A stretch of DNA of 27,307 bases. Origin: Pezizomycotina sp. ARF18 (lineage: Eukaryota > Ascomycota). Below, piece after piece: positions 11,471 to 22,204 of the stretch. The stretch spans positions 1 to 27,307 of the forward strand of contig AZLU01000356.1 of the NCBI GenBank assembly GCA_002224055.1, in the 5' to 3' direction. The notes beneath the pieces are model-generated. The model saw only the letters and a program-made list of their open reading frames with translations. It searched no databases and was not told the DNA's origin. The translations under genes and the position numbers were made by a program. Positions within the stretch are counted from its first letter, which is position 1. Every line of letters starts with the position of its first letter.

Positions 11471-12503
11471 ACCGAGGGTTCTTCTCCGCTTATATCTACG
11501 TTGATACGTTTTCTTTCTTTTCTTTGCTCTTTCTTTCTTTCTTTCTTTCTTTCTTTATATTTTCAAGTTTTTCTTCTCTCTCCCTACGCTGCGAGTCTCA
11601 GCAATAAATAAGCTGCCCAAAAGCGCCCTGCTTCTATTGGCATATGAGCTAAAAAAGAAATAAATGTATTCGTCATCACAATGTGGGAAATGAAATCGAG
11701 TTGTTTCCAGCTTTGCTTTGTGTTGGTGCCTTTTCTTCCTTCTTCCTTTCACCTTTACTTTCTGGTCTTTCAAAAATACGAGTTCAACTCCCAAGTATAA
11801 ATGTCATGCAAACCCCCCTTTCGAAAGGGTTGCTCCTTATCCCGTTCAGGCCTTTATTCTCTAAACGCATGCTTTAAACGTATATGCGTGAAAGTTAGAC
11901 CCTAAAATGTATTTCACTTCAAATGACCTAGCTTATCTATGTAATCGAATATTGCTATCGGGATTTGACAAAATGCTCACCGGTTTTCGAAGGCCCTCGA
12001 GGCCACGAGGAAACATAAGTAAAAGGGGGGGAAAAAGAGAAAGGGGGGTCGGGGGAAGAAGGAAGGAAGGTGGAGAAGAAGCTTGAAAGTTGTTCTGGTT
12101 AAAATTCCAAAGACAAGCAGATAATAGCACGCGAAAATACTTTAAGCTATTCGTAATATTTCTTTCTTATTATCACTATAGCATATCAACTGATCGTCGG
12201 TCACGCATAGCCTTGATTTAGCAACTCGAAGATGTCCCAGGGGAGGATCTAACGCTGGAGCTTTGAGATGTTCAACACACGGAGGTTGTTTAATTTTATT
12301 GGCAGCTATACTTAGCGAGGATTCGTCAATATATGAAAACCACAGACGGCCGAGTTATATTATGATATCCCATGTATGCAATATGTATAAAAAATTCATA
12401 AGAGGTTACTGATGGTTAAAAAGGGCTAGAATTGCTTATATTCTAAGGAATTAATAATTTCTAATAAGACCGATTTATCTGAGCTTTCGAGTACAGGCAA
12501 TAC
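11471..12503. other. Convergent intergenic region
   Basis: This lies downstream of eIF1A and of the minus-strand gene ending near 12504. It opens with TTTC repeats (about 11510-11557) that probably belong to the eIF1A 3' UTR or terminator area, followed by unremarkable AT-rich sequence. A G-rich, purine-rich patch lies at about 12024-12080. Short ORFs here have no family features. Nothing else is seen. Confidence 0.55.
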
Positions 12504-14307
12504 TTAGGAGAAGGAACACCCCAGCCCGTCTGCTGCGTATACATTATCTTCTGTATCCAGGACATCTCGCAGTCCGGCCTTAGGAACACCGCTCCTGTGA
12601 GGAAGAACAAACGGTCTCGCCTCTCTGGATAGGGTATCGATCGCGAAGGTCATGGGTGGATCGCCAGGCCACCCTCCCGGCATTGGGAGTTCCTCCCTAT
12701 CGCGAGCACGACTAGCGCCCGGAATGTGGTCAAACTGCGGTGGCCTCCTTGATGGAATTTGCATTATCATTCTCCTCTCGCATAGCCAGGCTCCGGCTGA
12801 TCCAGGCCATTCTCTGAATGGTATTCGAGTTCGAGCCTTCTCTCTTGTGAGCGTGCTCTCCGTCGATCGTGGCGGGCAGCTACGAGAACCGAAGCGGGAA
12901 AATATATAAGCAAGGAGTCGCAACGGAAATAGATATACTATAAGGGATGAATCATGTATGAATTAAGCCAAGTGGGAAATAGTACCTCGTATTCTTGCTG
13001 TCAGTCTACAATAGTATCATTTCTTCGGGGTCGCAGGAGTTTCAAGACCGTGAACGTGTCCCCAGTCTCTTCGAAGTCGTATCCCATCCTAGTGAGGGCT
13101 TCCCTCGTCACAATCCTACGAGAGATTCGAGTATGCTTTAATTCACCGCTTGGAGGAAGAGATTGAGGGGGCCCAGCCGGAGCTGCAATCCGCAAGGGAA
13201 CTCTAGTGGGAAGGGCATTCCAACGCTTGCACTTCGTACGCGCCTCCTAGCGACTTGCTCGCGCTCAAATCGCGAGTACTCATCCGAAGAGCTTGACGAG
13301 CTCGATTCGGAATATGTCTGCTCTGAGCGTGGCGTTCCAACTCCCATGCGCGCGGCGCGGATAGAGTTCCCTTCTTTGACTTGGCGTTCTGATTGATCGT
13401 AATGGACCCGATAGCAGGGCCTCTCCGCCTATTAGCATTCGGATCTTTCACGGCGATGTCAACTTCCCTCCCGCCAAGGTCGAGCCGAACTGCAGTCGTT
13501 TGTTCTAATGAATCCCCCGCCATTTCCTCGTCTGCGGGTGGCCATTCACTTAGGCGTTTGACAACACGACTCCGGTCGACGGATCGAGTCCGCCGTGCGA
13601 TTTCTTTCGTAGCAGTTTCCTTTGTTACGTAACGCCCTCGTAGCTGCAGCTCATTCTGCGGTGGAGCTGTCGCACGGCCTGACGAGGACGACGATCGATG
13701 TGGCACACCTTTCCTCCGACCCTCCGCGGAGTATTAAAGCGTTTGTCTGTTTTCCTTAAGCTCCGCCTTTTCGGCATTGCCACTACCACCCTGCGCGCGG
13801 CGAGCGGACGGCGCAGGTCCAGCGTAATGGTAGCCCCTCTGCCGTAGGCGCTCCTGTCGTCTGTCGAGCGAAAGAGATACGGGTCGGCGCCTCTGCTGGC
13901 CGGGAAACTCGTGCCTATGTGCTGGAGCCACGGTTACCTCGGCGTCTTGTTCGAGGTAATTTTCCCTAAATGTCTCCCTAGGTCTCGACCGCGCGCGGCG
14001 CTGCTGCTGCTGCAGCACCACGGGCCCACTCCTTGCCTCTCTATCGATCCTGTCACCCACCTCGCGGGCTTACCTGCGCCCAACGAGAATCTTCGGAATT
14101 CTTATCGAGTTGCTGGACCGCGGGGCGTCTTTTCGAATAAGAATCGTCATCGGATGAGGCGAAGGACGATGAAGCAAAGGAATCTTGCTCTGATAAGTTT
14201 CTTAGTTGACCGCCGATCCATACGAGAATATTTCTTCGGGCGGGGGCGAGCTCAACTGGCGGAGGACCTTGACCGTAACGTAGAATGGTGCTTGGTAAAG
14301 GGTTCGC
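12504..14307 (-). CDS. Arg/Ser-rich protein with a DUF8035-like motif
   Basis: The minus-strand reading starts at MANPLPSTILRYGQGPPPVE (ATG at about 14307). It continues through RETFRENYLEQDAEVTVAPA and SLSLDRRQERLRQRGYHYAG (about 13980-13820), RSVDRSRVVKRLSEWPPADE (about 13590-13530), a serine run in YSESSSSSSSDEYSRFE (about 13315-13265), then the most conserved-looking stretch LKHTRISRRIVTREALTRMG followed by YDFEETGDTFTVLKLL (about 13145-13030). That pattern (basic start, 'REA...GYDYEET...', hydrophobic end) resembles fungal DUF8035 proteins, whose function is unknown. An intron at 12880-12985 fits, followed by RRARSQERRLELEYHSENG. Several frame changes occur. The stop and the most N-terminal exon are uncertain. 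Confidence 0.5.
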
Positions 14308-15661
14308 CATCTCTATCACTCCAGGCCGTCCTCCCTCAACTGACTAGTAGACTAACTAGATACGTACGGAACAAAAAGGAAGTAGAAAGGAGGGTATAAC
14401 CTTTAAGTACTTGACGACATATAATCTACTATGGATGCAGGCAAGTTTTCGTTCTCTTCAATTTATTCTCAATTTTATTTTCAACTTTATTTTTTTTTTT
14501 CTTTTTAATTTATTTATTTATGTATTTGATATTTAATATATAAGAGATAAGAGTATACTTACTTTAAGTATATATATATATAATACCTTATATCCTCTTC
14601 TCTGCTTTCTTTTCCTTTCTTCTTCCTTCCTTCCTTTCCTTTGTTTTTTATTATTATTTTTTTTGTTTTTTCGGTTTCTTTTGGGTGATTGTTACCCACC
14701 TATCTCTCTTATATACTTCGGTATTTTTGGACTGAAAACTGCCACTTACTGAACGGAAAACTATACTTTGGAAATAAATAAGTAAATTACTTAAGTAAGA
14801 AATACGTAGAGGAATAAAAGGAGATAGACGTTTTATAGTAAATAAGAACGGGGGCGGGTTTTTTATGAGTTCTTGGAATGTTTTTCAACCTCTTTTTTTT
14901 TTTTTTTTTTTTTTTATAAAATCCGGATTATTACTAAAAAAGTACTTCTTATCGCTTAGCTGTTCTGTTACTGGTAAGGTTACTCCAACAGCGCGAAACG
15001 TAATTGAGGGGGAAAAATATATAACATTAAATGAGAAGTAATGATTTATATAGAAGGTATAAATTGTGTTGTATATACCCAAGTATATACACACTTAATA
15101 GGTATGTAAAAGCTAAAGTATATCACATTAATATGATACAATCGAAGGGGGGCTTCTTTAGTAAAGTAATTCAGCAAAGAGTTGTTGCTATTTAGTTACC
15201 CCATAATCTTTTGATAAAAAAAATTACTTGGTTAGTATTATTTTTTTTCTTAATTCCTTGCTCCTACCCTTCTTTCATCCTTATTCTTACTTAGTAAGGG
15301 AAGTGGTGAATTACCTGTCCTCGTCCTTACTTTCTTCTTTCTTTTCCCCACAGAAACGGCTATCACCGTTAGAGAGCAACGTCCCACGATAAGCATCTAC
15401 AACCTGGGACGAGGACTATACTCTTTCCCGGTCTCCTCTGTCTATTCCTGTTTTTCCTCGTTCTCTCGATTTCCTTTCCTCCCGGGTTCTTCTCTTCCTC
15501 TCCTCTCTATCCCTATTTCCTTTTGTCTTCCCCCCCTGTTATCTCTTGCCTTTGCTTTCTTTCCTCTTTTTCTTTTTTTCTTCCTCTCTTCTCTCTTGTC
15601 CCCGTCTTTTATTATTATTTTTTGAGGCTCCCCCTTCGTTTCGCATAATCGATAGTGAAAA
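14308..15661. other. Intergenic region, low complexity
   Basis: This is the upstream region of the minus-strand DUF8035-like gene and probably of the plus-strand gene that follows. It is AT-rich with T/A homopolymers (T run near 14892-14915) and C/T-rich blocks at 14595-14660 and 15430-15600. 'ttttccccacag' at 15343-15354 resembles a 3' splice site, so a 5' non-coding exon for the next gene is possible. No other gene or RNA was recognised. Confidence 0.5.
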
Positions 15662-16310
15662 GTGCGAAGAAGCAAGTCATCAAGGCAAGAATTCCATGCA
15701 CGCGACGGCGCTTCCTTTATTGTGATGGCCCATCATACGGCTTCTAGGTCGGTACTCAGTTCAGTATCTCCAGAAGATGCGAAGTCATCCGCAGCCATCC
15801 GTCGGATGGGGCTGAAACGTCGGTCTCAATATCTGGCGGACTGCTGCTAGATCCGTCTACTCTCAATGCGTTGTCTTTACACTTCGATCGTCTCCTAGAC
15901 GCGATTCTTATAGGTTGAAACGGTAAGAAAGAAGAAAGCTCATATATATCTACGATGAGTACCTCCTATCCAAATCCCTGTCTCCGCCGGGGCGTTTGTT
16001 TTCTGGCGCTTTTCTATTTTTAAAATAAATATCTACATTTTTATAAAACTTTTCGGTTGGTATCAAAAACCCATGTCTCATGCCCTTTCTCAATACTTCC
16101 ACAGCTTTCCGAGCAGACGAGGTTGCAACATTTCAAAGTCACAAGCAATGCACAGCAATTGCCGACCAAGCGACAAATGAGATTATGCGGTTCAGAGAAA
16201 TCGTCTCGTAAATAGATGAACTGGAGGTTGATTCGACGTAATCGGCGTATCAGGAAATAGTCGCGAGTTTCGGAGAAGTGGGGAGGTCATCGAGCGAAGG
16301 ATGGGGCATT
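15662..16310 (+). CDS. Small probable coiled-coil protein, perhaps BLOC-1 Cnl1-like
   Basis: Two coding blocks are separated by a probable intron (donor gtaaga near 15922, acceptor ccacag near 16102). Block 1 holds the Ser-rich SVLSSVSPEDAKSSAAIRR, then after a frame change SISGGLLLDPSTLNALSLHF and DRLLDAIL. Block 2 begins LSEQTRLQ and has AIADQATNEIMRFREIVS, IDELEVD and, in another frame, EFRRSGEVIERRMGH then stop at 16308-16310. The helical, charged pattern and the order 'reiv-q-idelE...' recall fungal Cnl1/BLOC1S4, a subunit of the endosomal BLOC-1 complex, but this rests on memory and is weak. There is an in-frame TAA at 16210-16212 where a CAA (Gln) would fit, and at least two frame changes. 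Start uncertain: 15662 or the ATG at 15725. Confidence 0.33.
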
Positions 16311-16422
16311 GATCGTGCAGGCAACACGGTGTGGGAAATTTGCGTCACTAAGGGTGGAGGTCATCGAGCGAAGGATGGGGCATTGATCGTGCAGGCAACA
16401 CGGTTGGGAAATTTGCGTCACT
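16282..16422 (+). repeat. 74-bp tandem direct duplication
   Basis: The segment starting ggaggtcatcgagcgaagga at 16282 recurs at 16356. The match runs about 67 bases, to the cgtcact ends at about 16349 and 16422, and differs only by one base (cggtgtggg against cggttggg). The period is 74 bases. The first copy includes the probable C-terminal codons and stop of the preceding small gene, so the second lies in its 3' UTR. High identity means it is recent. Confidence 0.9.
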
Positions 16423-17487
16423 TTTATAACGACTCCCACTAATTTTATAACGCCGTTCTCATAATCGCTCGAAGTCCCGGCCCACGAGTTTCTGGGTCCA
16501 GACCCTCCATCAAGGCTCAAAGACGCCCAGGTTCTTTGGGAAAAAAAAAAAAAAAAACCTCCGCAACTCTCCTAAAATTCGTAACTAATCCTTTTCCTTC
16601 CATACGGCTTGTGCGGTGTGTATCGAGCTACTAGACGGCATCTCTTTTCCAGCCCTCCACCTATTCGAATCTTCTATTTTCTTTCCTCTCTCTCTCTTTT
16701 TGATATATACATAGAGATCTTCTTAAGCTCCAAGTTCCTCTCTAATTGTTAGATATAGTGTATTTCCAATGCATAGCGGTTAAGTATTCCTCTTTTCTCC
16801 ATCATTGTCAATTTTGTTCGCTTTTACAAGTTCATATCAGTTTAATATTTGAAATTACTTTCCTTTTCTTTTCTCTTTTTCACGCCCTTTTCCGGTTCAT
16901 CACTTCGGCCTTTCTTTCCTTCTTCCTCATTCCTCCCTCCCTTCTTCCATTTTGTTTCCTTCCTTTCATTTCATTTCATTGTTTCTCCGTGATATTCTCG
17001 GTAGTCCGTTACCCTTACCCTTCTTTCATTCATGGCGTGGGAATTGGACTTTGTAATTTATCCACTTGTTTGTACCTCATTGCTAGGTCAAACCTGTCTT
17101 GTACGTAACTATACGTTGCATCTAGGAAGTATATATTAGAAAGTACCTAGTTGCTTTTCGTTGCGACGACCGACTGCTCGGCTGTTGCAGCTGCTCTATA
17201 GGATTACTATAACAGGATCATTATAATGTTATAATATAGTAATGCCACTTAAATAACAGCCGCTTCGTGCGCAACAAGCCAAGTCTTAAATTATTCCCCT
17301 CCTAGATATAACACAATAATAATAATAATAAGCGAGATTTAGGATGAAAGCATGTCTTTTCTTTTAGTCCGTTATTAATAAACGATACCTTTATTTTGGC
17401 TGAAGTTGGGTTTTTATTCAGTATAATAATGCACGCTTTAGAGGTCAGTGCTATTTATCCTTTTTTATAGGAGCCCACCTCAATAAT

Positions 17488-17522
<35 letters not shown>

Positions 17523-17803
17523 AAGAAAGAAAGAAACAAGTGGCGCCTAGCAGAAGCGTCCAACGAGACACATAAGTATATTTACTAAAGGTGGACTCGG
17601 GAAAAACCAAGTAAATTGACGTCAATCTCCATAGTATTAGCTGCTCGAGCTCGCAATCAAACGTATTGCAGTCGTTCTTTCCGCCCTGTCAGGACTTCTC
17701 TGGTCCAAAGGTTCGCTTTTCGATTTACCGGTCCGACTTAAAATCTTCCTTGTTGTTTCCGCCTCATAAATACTTTCAAACGGATATACAACTCGAAGCT
17801 CGA
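16423..17803. other. Intergenic region upstream of SEC22
   Basis: It contains an A run at 16541-16556, a pyrimidine-rich stretch at 16860-17030 whose translation is a Phe/Ser-rich ORF of no evident family, an AAT repeat near 17315-17331, and an A run of about 30 followed by GAAA repeats at 17491-17535. A T/C-rich patch at 17740-17765 lies close to the SEC22 start. No gene was recognised. Confidence 0.5.
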
Positions 17804-18828
17804 ATGGTTAAATCCACTCAAATTGCACGATTAGACGGTATAAGATTTAAGTTCCTTCAAATCTTCCTAGGACCTTTTTGAGCGGTTGCTGATAATCTCT
17901 TTCTCTCTTACCTCTTTCTTTCTTTCTTTTATTTTAGGACTGCCCTTGGCAGCTTCCGTAGACGATGAGCAGGTTCGTGATTTGAACTGTTTTCTTGTTT
18001 TCTGTTTTTCTGTTCGTTTCTACAAAGTATGTGATGAAAAAGTTCCACGCCATCATCTAACGATAGCTTGTTAGGCAGAGGCGGAATTGGCAGAGTACAA
18101 ACAACAGGCAAAACTGATAATACGGCGCCTGGACCAGAATTCCGAACCGAAAGCATCTATTGAATCAGGGCCGTATACTTTACAGTAAGTACCTTATCCC
18201 TCTCTTCCTTTTTTTTTTTTTTTTTTTTTTTTTTTCTGTTTCTTCTCAGGATATGCATAGTTATACACGTACGAATATGGTGTTTGCTACGTGCAAGCTA
18301 CCCATCTATAAGCACTTCTGTCAAAGTTTATCCCTTGGTTAAGCTAATAAAGAAAAAAGCTATATAATACAAGATTACATATGCTATTTATGTATATGTG
18401 AGCGGTCTTACCCGAGAAAGCTTGCTTTCACGTACCTCACGGATATTGCCACAGAGTTTATATCCAATTATTCGCAATCGGAGCTTCACTCACCAACTGT
18501 CCGCCCATACCAATACGTAGCCTTCGACACATTTATGCAGAAGACGAAGCGAACTTACCAGGATACTCGAGCAACACAGAACCTCGACAAGCTGAATGAC
18601 GATCTCAAAGATGTTACACGGGTCATGACGAAGAATATTGAAGACCTACTCTATCGTGGGGATAGTCTAGAGCGCATGGGTGATATGAGCTCACGATTGA
18701 AGGAAGATAGCAAGAAGTATAAAAGGGCCGCGCGCAGGATTAACTGGGAACTTCTCTGGAGACAGTATGGGCCATATGGTATCATACTCTTTTTCTTCCT
18801 ACTTCTGATATATTGGAGGTTTTTCTGA
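17804..18828 (+). CDS. SEC22: Vesicle R-SNARE Sec22
   Basis: Sec22 is the longin-type R-SNARE of ER-Golgi transport vesicles, anchored by its C-terminus. Four exons join without any shift: 17804-17837 (MVKSTQIARLD), 17938-17972 (GLPLAASVDDEQ), 18075-18184 (AEAELAEYKQQAKL through IESGPYTL) and 18360-18828. The sum is 648 nt, 215 residues plus stop, the usual family length. The longin domain covers about residues 1-125 (CYLCICERSYPRKLAFTYL). The SNARE helix starts near NLDKLNDDLKDVTRVMTKNI and has the central arginine in LLYRGDSLERM. The C-terminal membrane anchor is GIILFFFLLLIYWRFF. Introns are 100, 102 and 175 nt; the last has branch gctaat and acceptor aaaaaag. This is the only conserved multi-exon gene here with no frameshift. 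Confidence 0.97.
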
Positions 18829-19421
18829 AGTCTATATGGAGTCGTACGCAATATATATCTAACCGCTCGTTCCCAACACTCAAGTGGAGGCGGTAGAAAG
18901 GGACTAAATAGATAAAATGGACCTTTCACCAACGCCGCACCGAGGAGGTTCTTTAGCAAATTAATATTTTTGGCTCAATAGTTACCTTATCATCCTGGTG
19001 TATGGTTCAAACTATCACACTTTGACCCGATGATATTGCACAGTAACTACGATCGGTATTGTAAATTTATTGATCATTCTTTTTTCGTTTTTGAGCTCTT
19101 ACAGAGGAAATATTCGAGTCTGCGGTTGGTTCTGTAAGGAAGAAGATTATGCTTTTCAAGAGGCTTGATATCAAAACAAATGAACTTGGTCCCTGACATC
19201 AGGTATCAATCTCCAATATTCAACATCAAGCGATCTTTGTTGCGGGATAGTTAGCTTTCGTAGAGCTTGAAAAGTCCATGAAAGAGACACAATGCCCATG
19301 TATCCCACAGGAGAAGAGACGAGGGAAGTTGTCCATACCGAGAAGCCCGTCCAGCCCTGCTTAATCACTCATAATTAGCACATTAATATCACAGAAAGCA
19401 ATCACTTGTCCTTACAGATAC
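18829..19421. other. Convergent intergenic region
   Basis: This lies between the stop codons of SEC22 (+) and the ankyrin/BTB gene (-). The sequence has ordinary composition; the minus-strand ORF at 19171-19368 shows no family features and lacks connection to either gene. Nothing else is seen. Confidence 0.5.
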
Positions 19422-21820
19422 CTAGGTAGTTAAAGAATCTATGCAATAATTTCGACTAGCCGAGAGGGTGCCTTGCCTTGCTTTCAACTTATCAAGGTAG
19501 TTTGAGTGACCTTTATTGAGTTCTTCGTATTTGAGAGTGCTCGTTCCAAGATCGATTTCGCCACTTGTGAGAGTGTCTTTTATGCCATTAGATGTTTCTG
19601 GCGCATCGACCATTGGGTCAGAAAACATGGTCTCTGCTTGCAAATCATCCAGCCGCATCCGAAACCTTTCACTCAGATAAAATTGTCTTTGTTTTTATTT
19701 TTATTTATTTTAAGCCATTAGCAAATCGATAGATTTGGGGCCAAGGGAAGGGGTAGCTTTTAATAGAAGTCCATTGATAACTACTATAACCTACATATCA
19801 TCCACAATCTCGATAGTATCGATACCTTCCTATACGATAGATTTCGCGAATCAATGCTTCTTTCTAGTAATATCGACAACGATAAATGAAGGGAAACATA
19901 TATACCCTTTCCTTTATTCTAGCGGCACTTTCTTTGATTAGCTCCTCAAATTCGGAGGCTAATTTCGTATCTCTTTGCAAGACTTCCTCAAGCCGCTCAG
20001 CAAGGAATTTGGCTCCAAATTCCTCCAGCCTACGTATTCGAAGTTGCCAGCCTGCACGAATTACATCAAAGATTGAAAATCCAATATCATCATCGCCGTC
20101 CAGGAGGTGATTACTCCAGCTGCCGCTCCAACCAATTGTTGTTAGAACGGATGCTGCTTTGAGTTTGATGGCATTGATGAAAAACATGTCTGCTGCGTAC
20201 AGGAGATCTAACGCAAGCGGAATTTGGATATCGCAATGATCGGAATAAAACCACTAATTTTCTCAAAAGGCACGAGGTCAGTAAGAAAATTCCACGGGCC
20301 AAATATATATATGGTTTATGACGAATCAGGCTTTTCCTAGGTATTACACCTGTAATGTCAATTCCAATATTTCAGGCGTCATCATTACTGGAATGACCGG
20401 TAATTCGATGCCATCTAATTGTGGAGAGCTCTGCCAGTAGCTTTCTCGAAAACCCGATGTAAACATCCTCTCGAAGTATTCGCACCTGAGCATCGCTCTG
20501 TGGGCGGGGTAAAACGCAGTTTGTCCTTCCCGGTATTCCGCCCTGAGTATTACATCAGCGAAGACATTCCCACTAAACCCCGGATATGATTTGAGGGCAG
20601 ATTTTTGCGCGACCTGCCCAGGATTTCGGTTTGCCAGAATTTTAGGAGGTCGGATCGTGCCTTTTCCACCAAGGTCCGCTTCTAGACCTTCTATCTGTCC
20701 ACTCGCCATGATTTTTAACCAAATAGGTAGAGAGTTCATGCAATTGAAACCGCTCCAAGAAAGGACTTAATATTGAGCAGAACCCCGGAGACGAGACCGC
20801 CATCGATTCGGGAATGCCATAAAGGTAGATATATTTGAGTAAATACTCCAAGACCTCTGCTTCGATGCCACATAGCCCTCGATCGCATGATTTGATGTAA
20901 TCAGGTGGATCAACTCCGGACACCTCGCAGCTATAAGAACTCTGTACGTGAAAATCAAGGCTTCGGTTCGCCTATTCAATGTAGTCAATTTCAAGTCGCT
21001 TGTCCGACATTGGTTCGCCGTGGGTCTTATGTATAGAGATGATATATGCTTAGAAATCCTGTATTCGGGTCTGAAGTCTTGGAATACTAAAAAAAACGGC
21101 CACCGGCTACGAGCGAATCGTCGTAATACAACCGTTAGCATATCCTAAAATCAATAGGGAAAGTTGCAAGTGTGATCTCTGCGGGGGAAGAAAGGAGAGC
21201 AAAGTAAAGTTAACCAACTAGGTTGCACGGATGCTTGAAGGTGGACGAAGCTACAGACGTCATATTGCGAAAGCAAGTTCCTGATGCGATCATTTAGGGC
21301 ATTGTATAGACAGCTGCATGAGGGCGATAAGGAATTCCCCGAATCAACTTAATGTAGTACACAGCTGCGATTTGCACCTGGTATACGTATACATGTCCCT
21401 CCGCAGCTACCTGAATAGACAAGGCATGAGTTATAGAAAGGGGATCAAAATCCCTCACCGTTCACCTGCGGGTCCTTCGCAGATGGCGCCGGACTCGAGG
21501 AGGAGGTAGACAACCTCATAGTGACCGCATAGACTAGCCTAAATCAAATAGGGAATTTATGCGACGTTCGCAAGCGTTAATATCTCAGTAGAGGGCTAAG
21601 ATTGTAGGTACTAGTGACAGAGATGGGTATGCATATAGGATTATTAACTACGAACCAATATAAGAGGGGAGTAGTCGAATTCATCAATATCGTTGATATC
21701 CACACTACCGCTCGATATTATATCTTGAACTAAAGAGACGTCTCCCTTGCGACAGGCGTAGCAGAGGCGATCGAATTCTTCAGCCAAATATACACCTTTT
21801 TCGTTGGGTGAGTGAGGCAT
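19422..21820 (-). CDS. Ankyrin-repeat and double BTB/POZ protein (ABTB1 type)
   Basis: Probable Cullin-3-type substrate adaptor or scaffold, by family. Exon 1 (21820-21656) starts MPHSPNEKGVYLAEEFDRLC and gives ankyrin repeat 1 (YACRKGDVSLVQDIISSG). Exon 2 (21538-21459) gives ankyrin repeat 2 (SLCGHYEVVYLLLESGA). Exon 3 (21313-21259) has LYNALNDRIRNLLSQYD. Exon 4 (21086-20350) carries YSKTSDP, the first BTB (VLIAARCPE, EVLEYLLKYIYLYG) and the second BTB (FADVILRAE, FYPAHRAMLRCEYFERMF, PVMMTPEILELTLQ). Exon 5 (20253-19906) continues with IPLALDLLYAADMFFINAIK and a long helix. Exon 6 (19829-19795) has GIDTIEIVDD. Exon 7 (19686-19422) has FYLSERFRMRLDDLQAETMF. The domain order matches human ABTB1. 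Exons 1-3 and 5-7 are in phase and open; exon 4 holds about three one-base shifts (near 21030, 20910 and 20720). Confidence 0.9.
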
Positions 21821-22204
21821 GATTGAGGTACGCTGTTGAGGTGTGTGTGTGTGCTTAATTCTCTGAGAATAAATAGTTGGATTGCTTTACATTTTTCATT
21901 TTATCTCTACTAACTACTGATTTTTACAGTAGCTGTCGCCATTTAATCAAAAATTCCTTGTTGAACTTAAAGCAGACATTTGGACGAAAGAGTGTTTCGA
22001 TACCACGATAACGATGTATATATTTCTCTCCTGATATTTTATTTATAAGTGTCTATTTGCTTTTTTTTTTCTTTCTCTTTGTTTTTTTCGTTAAGCCTCC
22101 ATGTAAATATTAATAGCACAAAACTCTTAGTCTGCAGCCTCGCTAATATCTTTCAGCCAAATACAAATATATAAAATTCTGACAGTCATTCTCGCTCTCG
22201 CACC
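21821..22204. promoter_or_regulatory. Shared divergent promoter, ABTB1-type and ASXH genes
   Basis: Only 384 bases separate the two divergent start codons. The spacer has a short GT repeat (21840-21853), T-rich tracts (22060-22090) and an AT-rich middle. No recognisable factor site was identified. The compact layout suggests, but does not show, joint regulation. Confidence 0.5.

Noticed and set aside
11770-11800. Possible tRNA T-arm (gagttcaactccc)
   Set aside because: No acceptor, D-arm or anticodon arm could be folded around it.
15442-15675. Arg/Lys/Glu-rich minus-strand ORF
   Set aside because: Reverse of a C/T-rich tract upstream of the small coiled-coil gene.
16746-17108. 120-residue Phe/Ser-rich plus-strand ORF
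   Set aside because: Pyrimidine-rich promoter DNA gives long Phe/Leu/Ser frames; the hydrophobic look is not a membrane protein signature.
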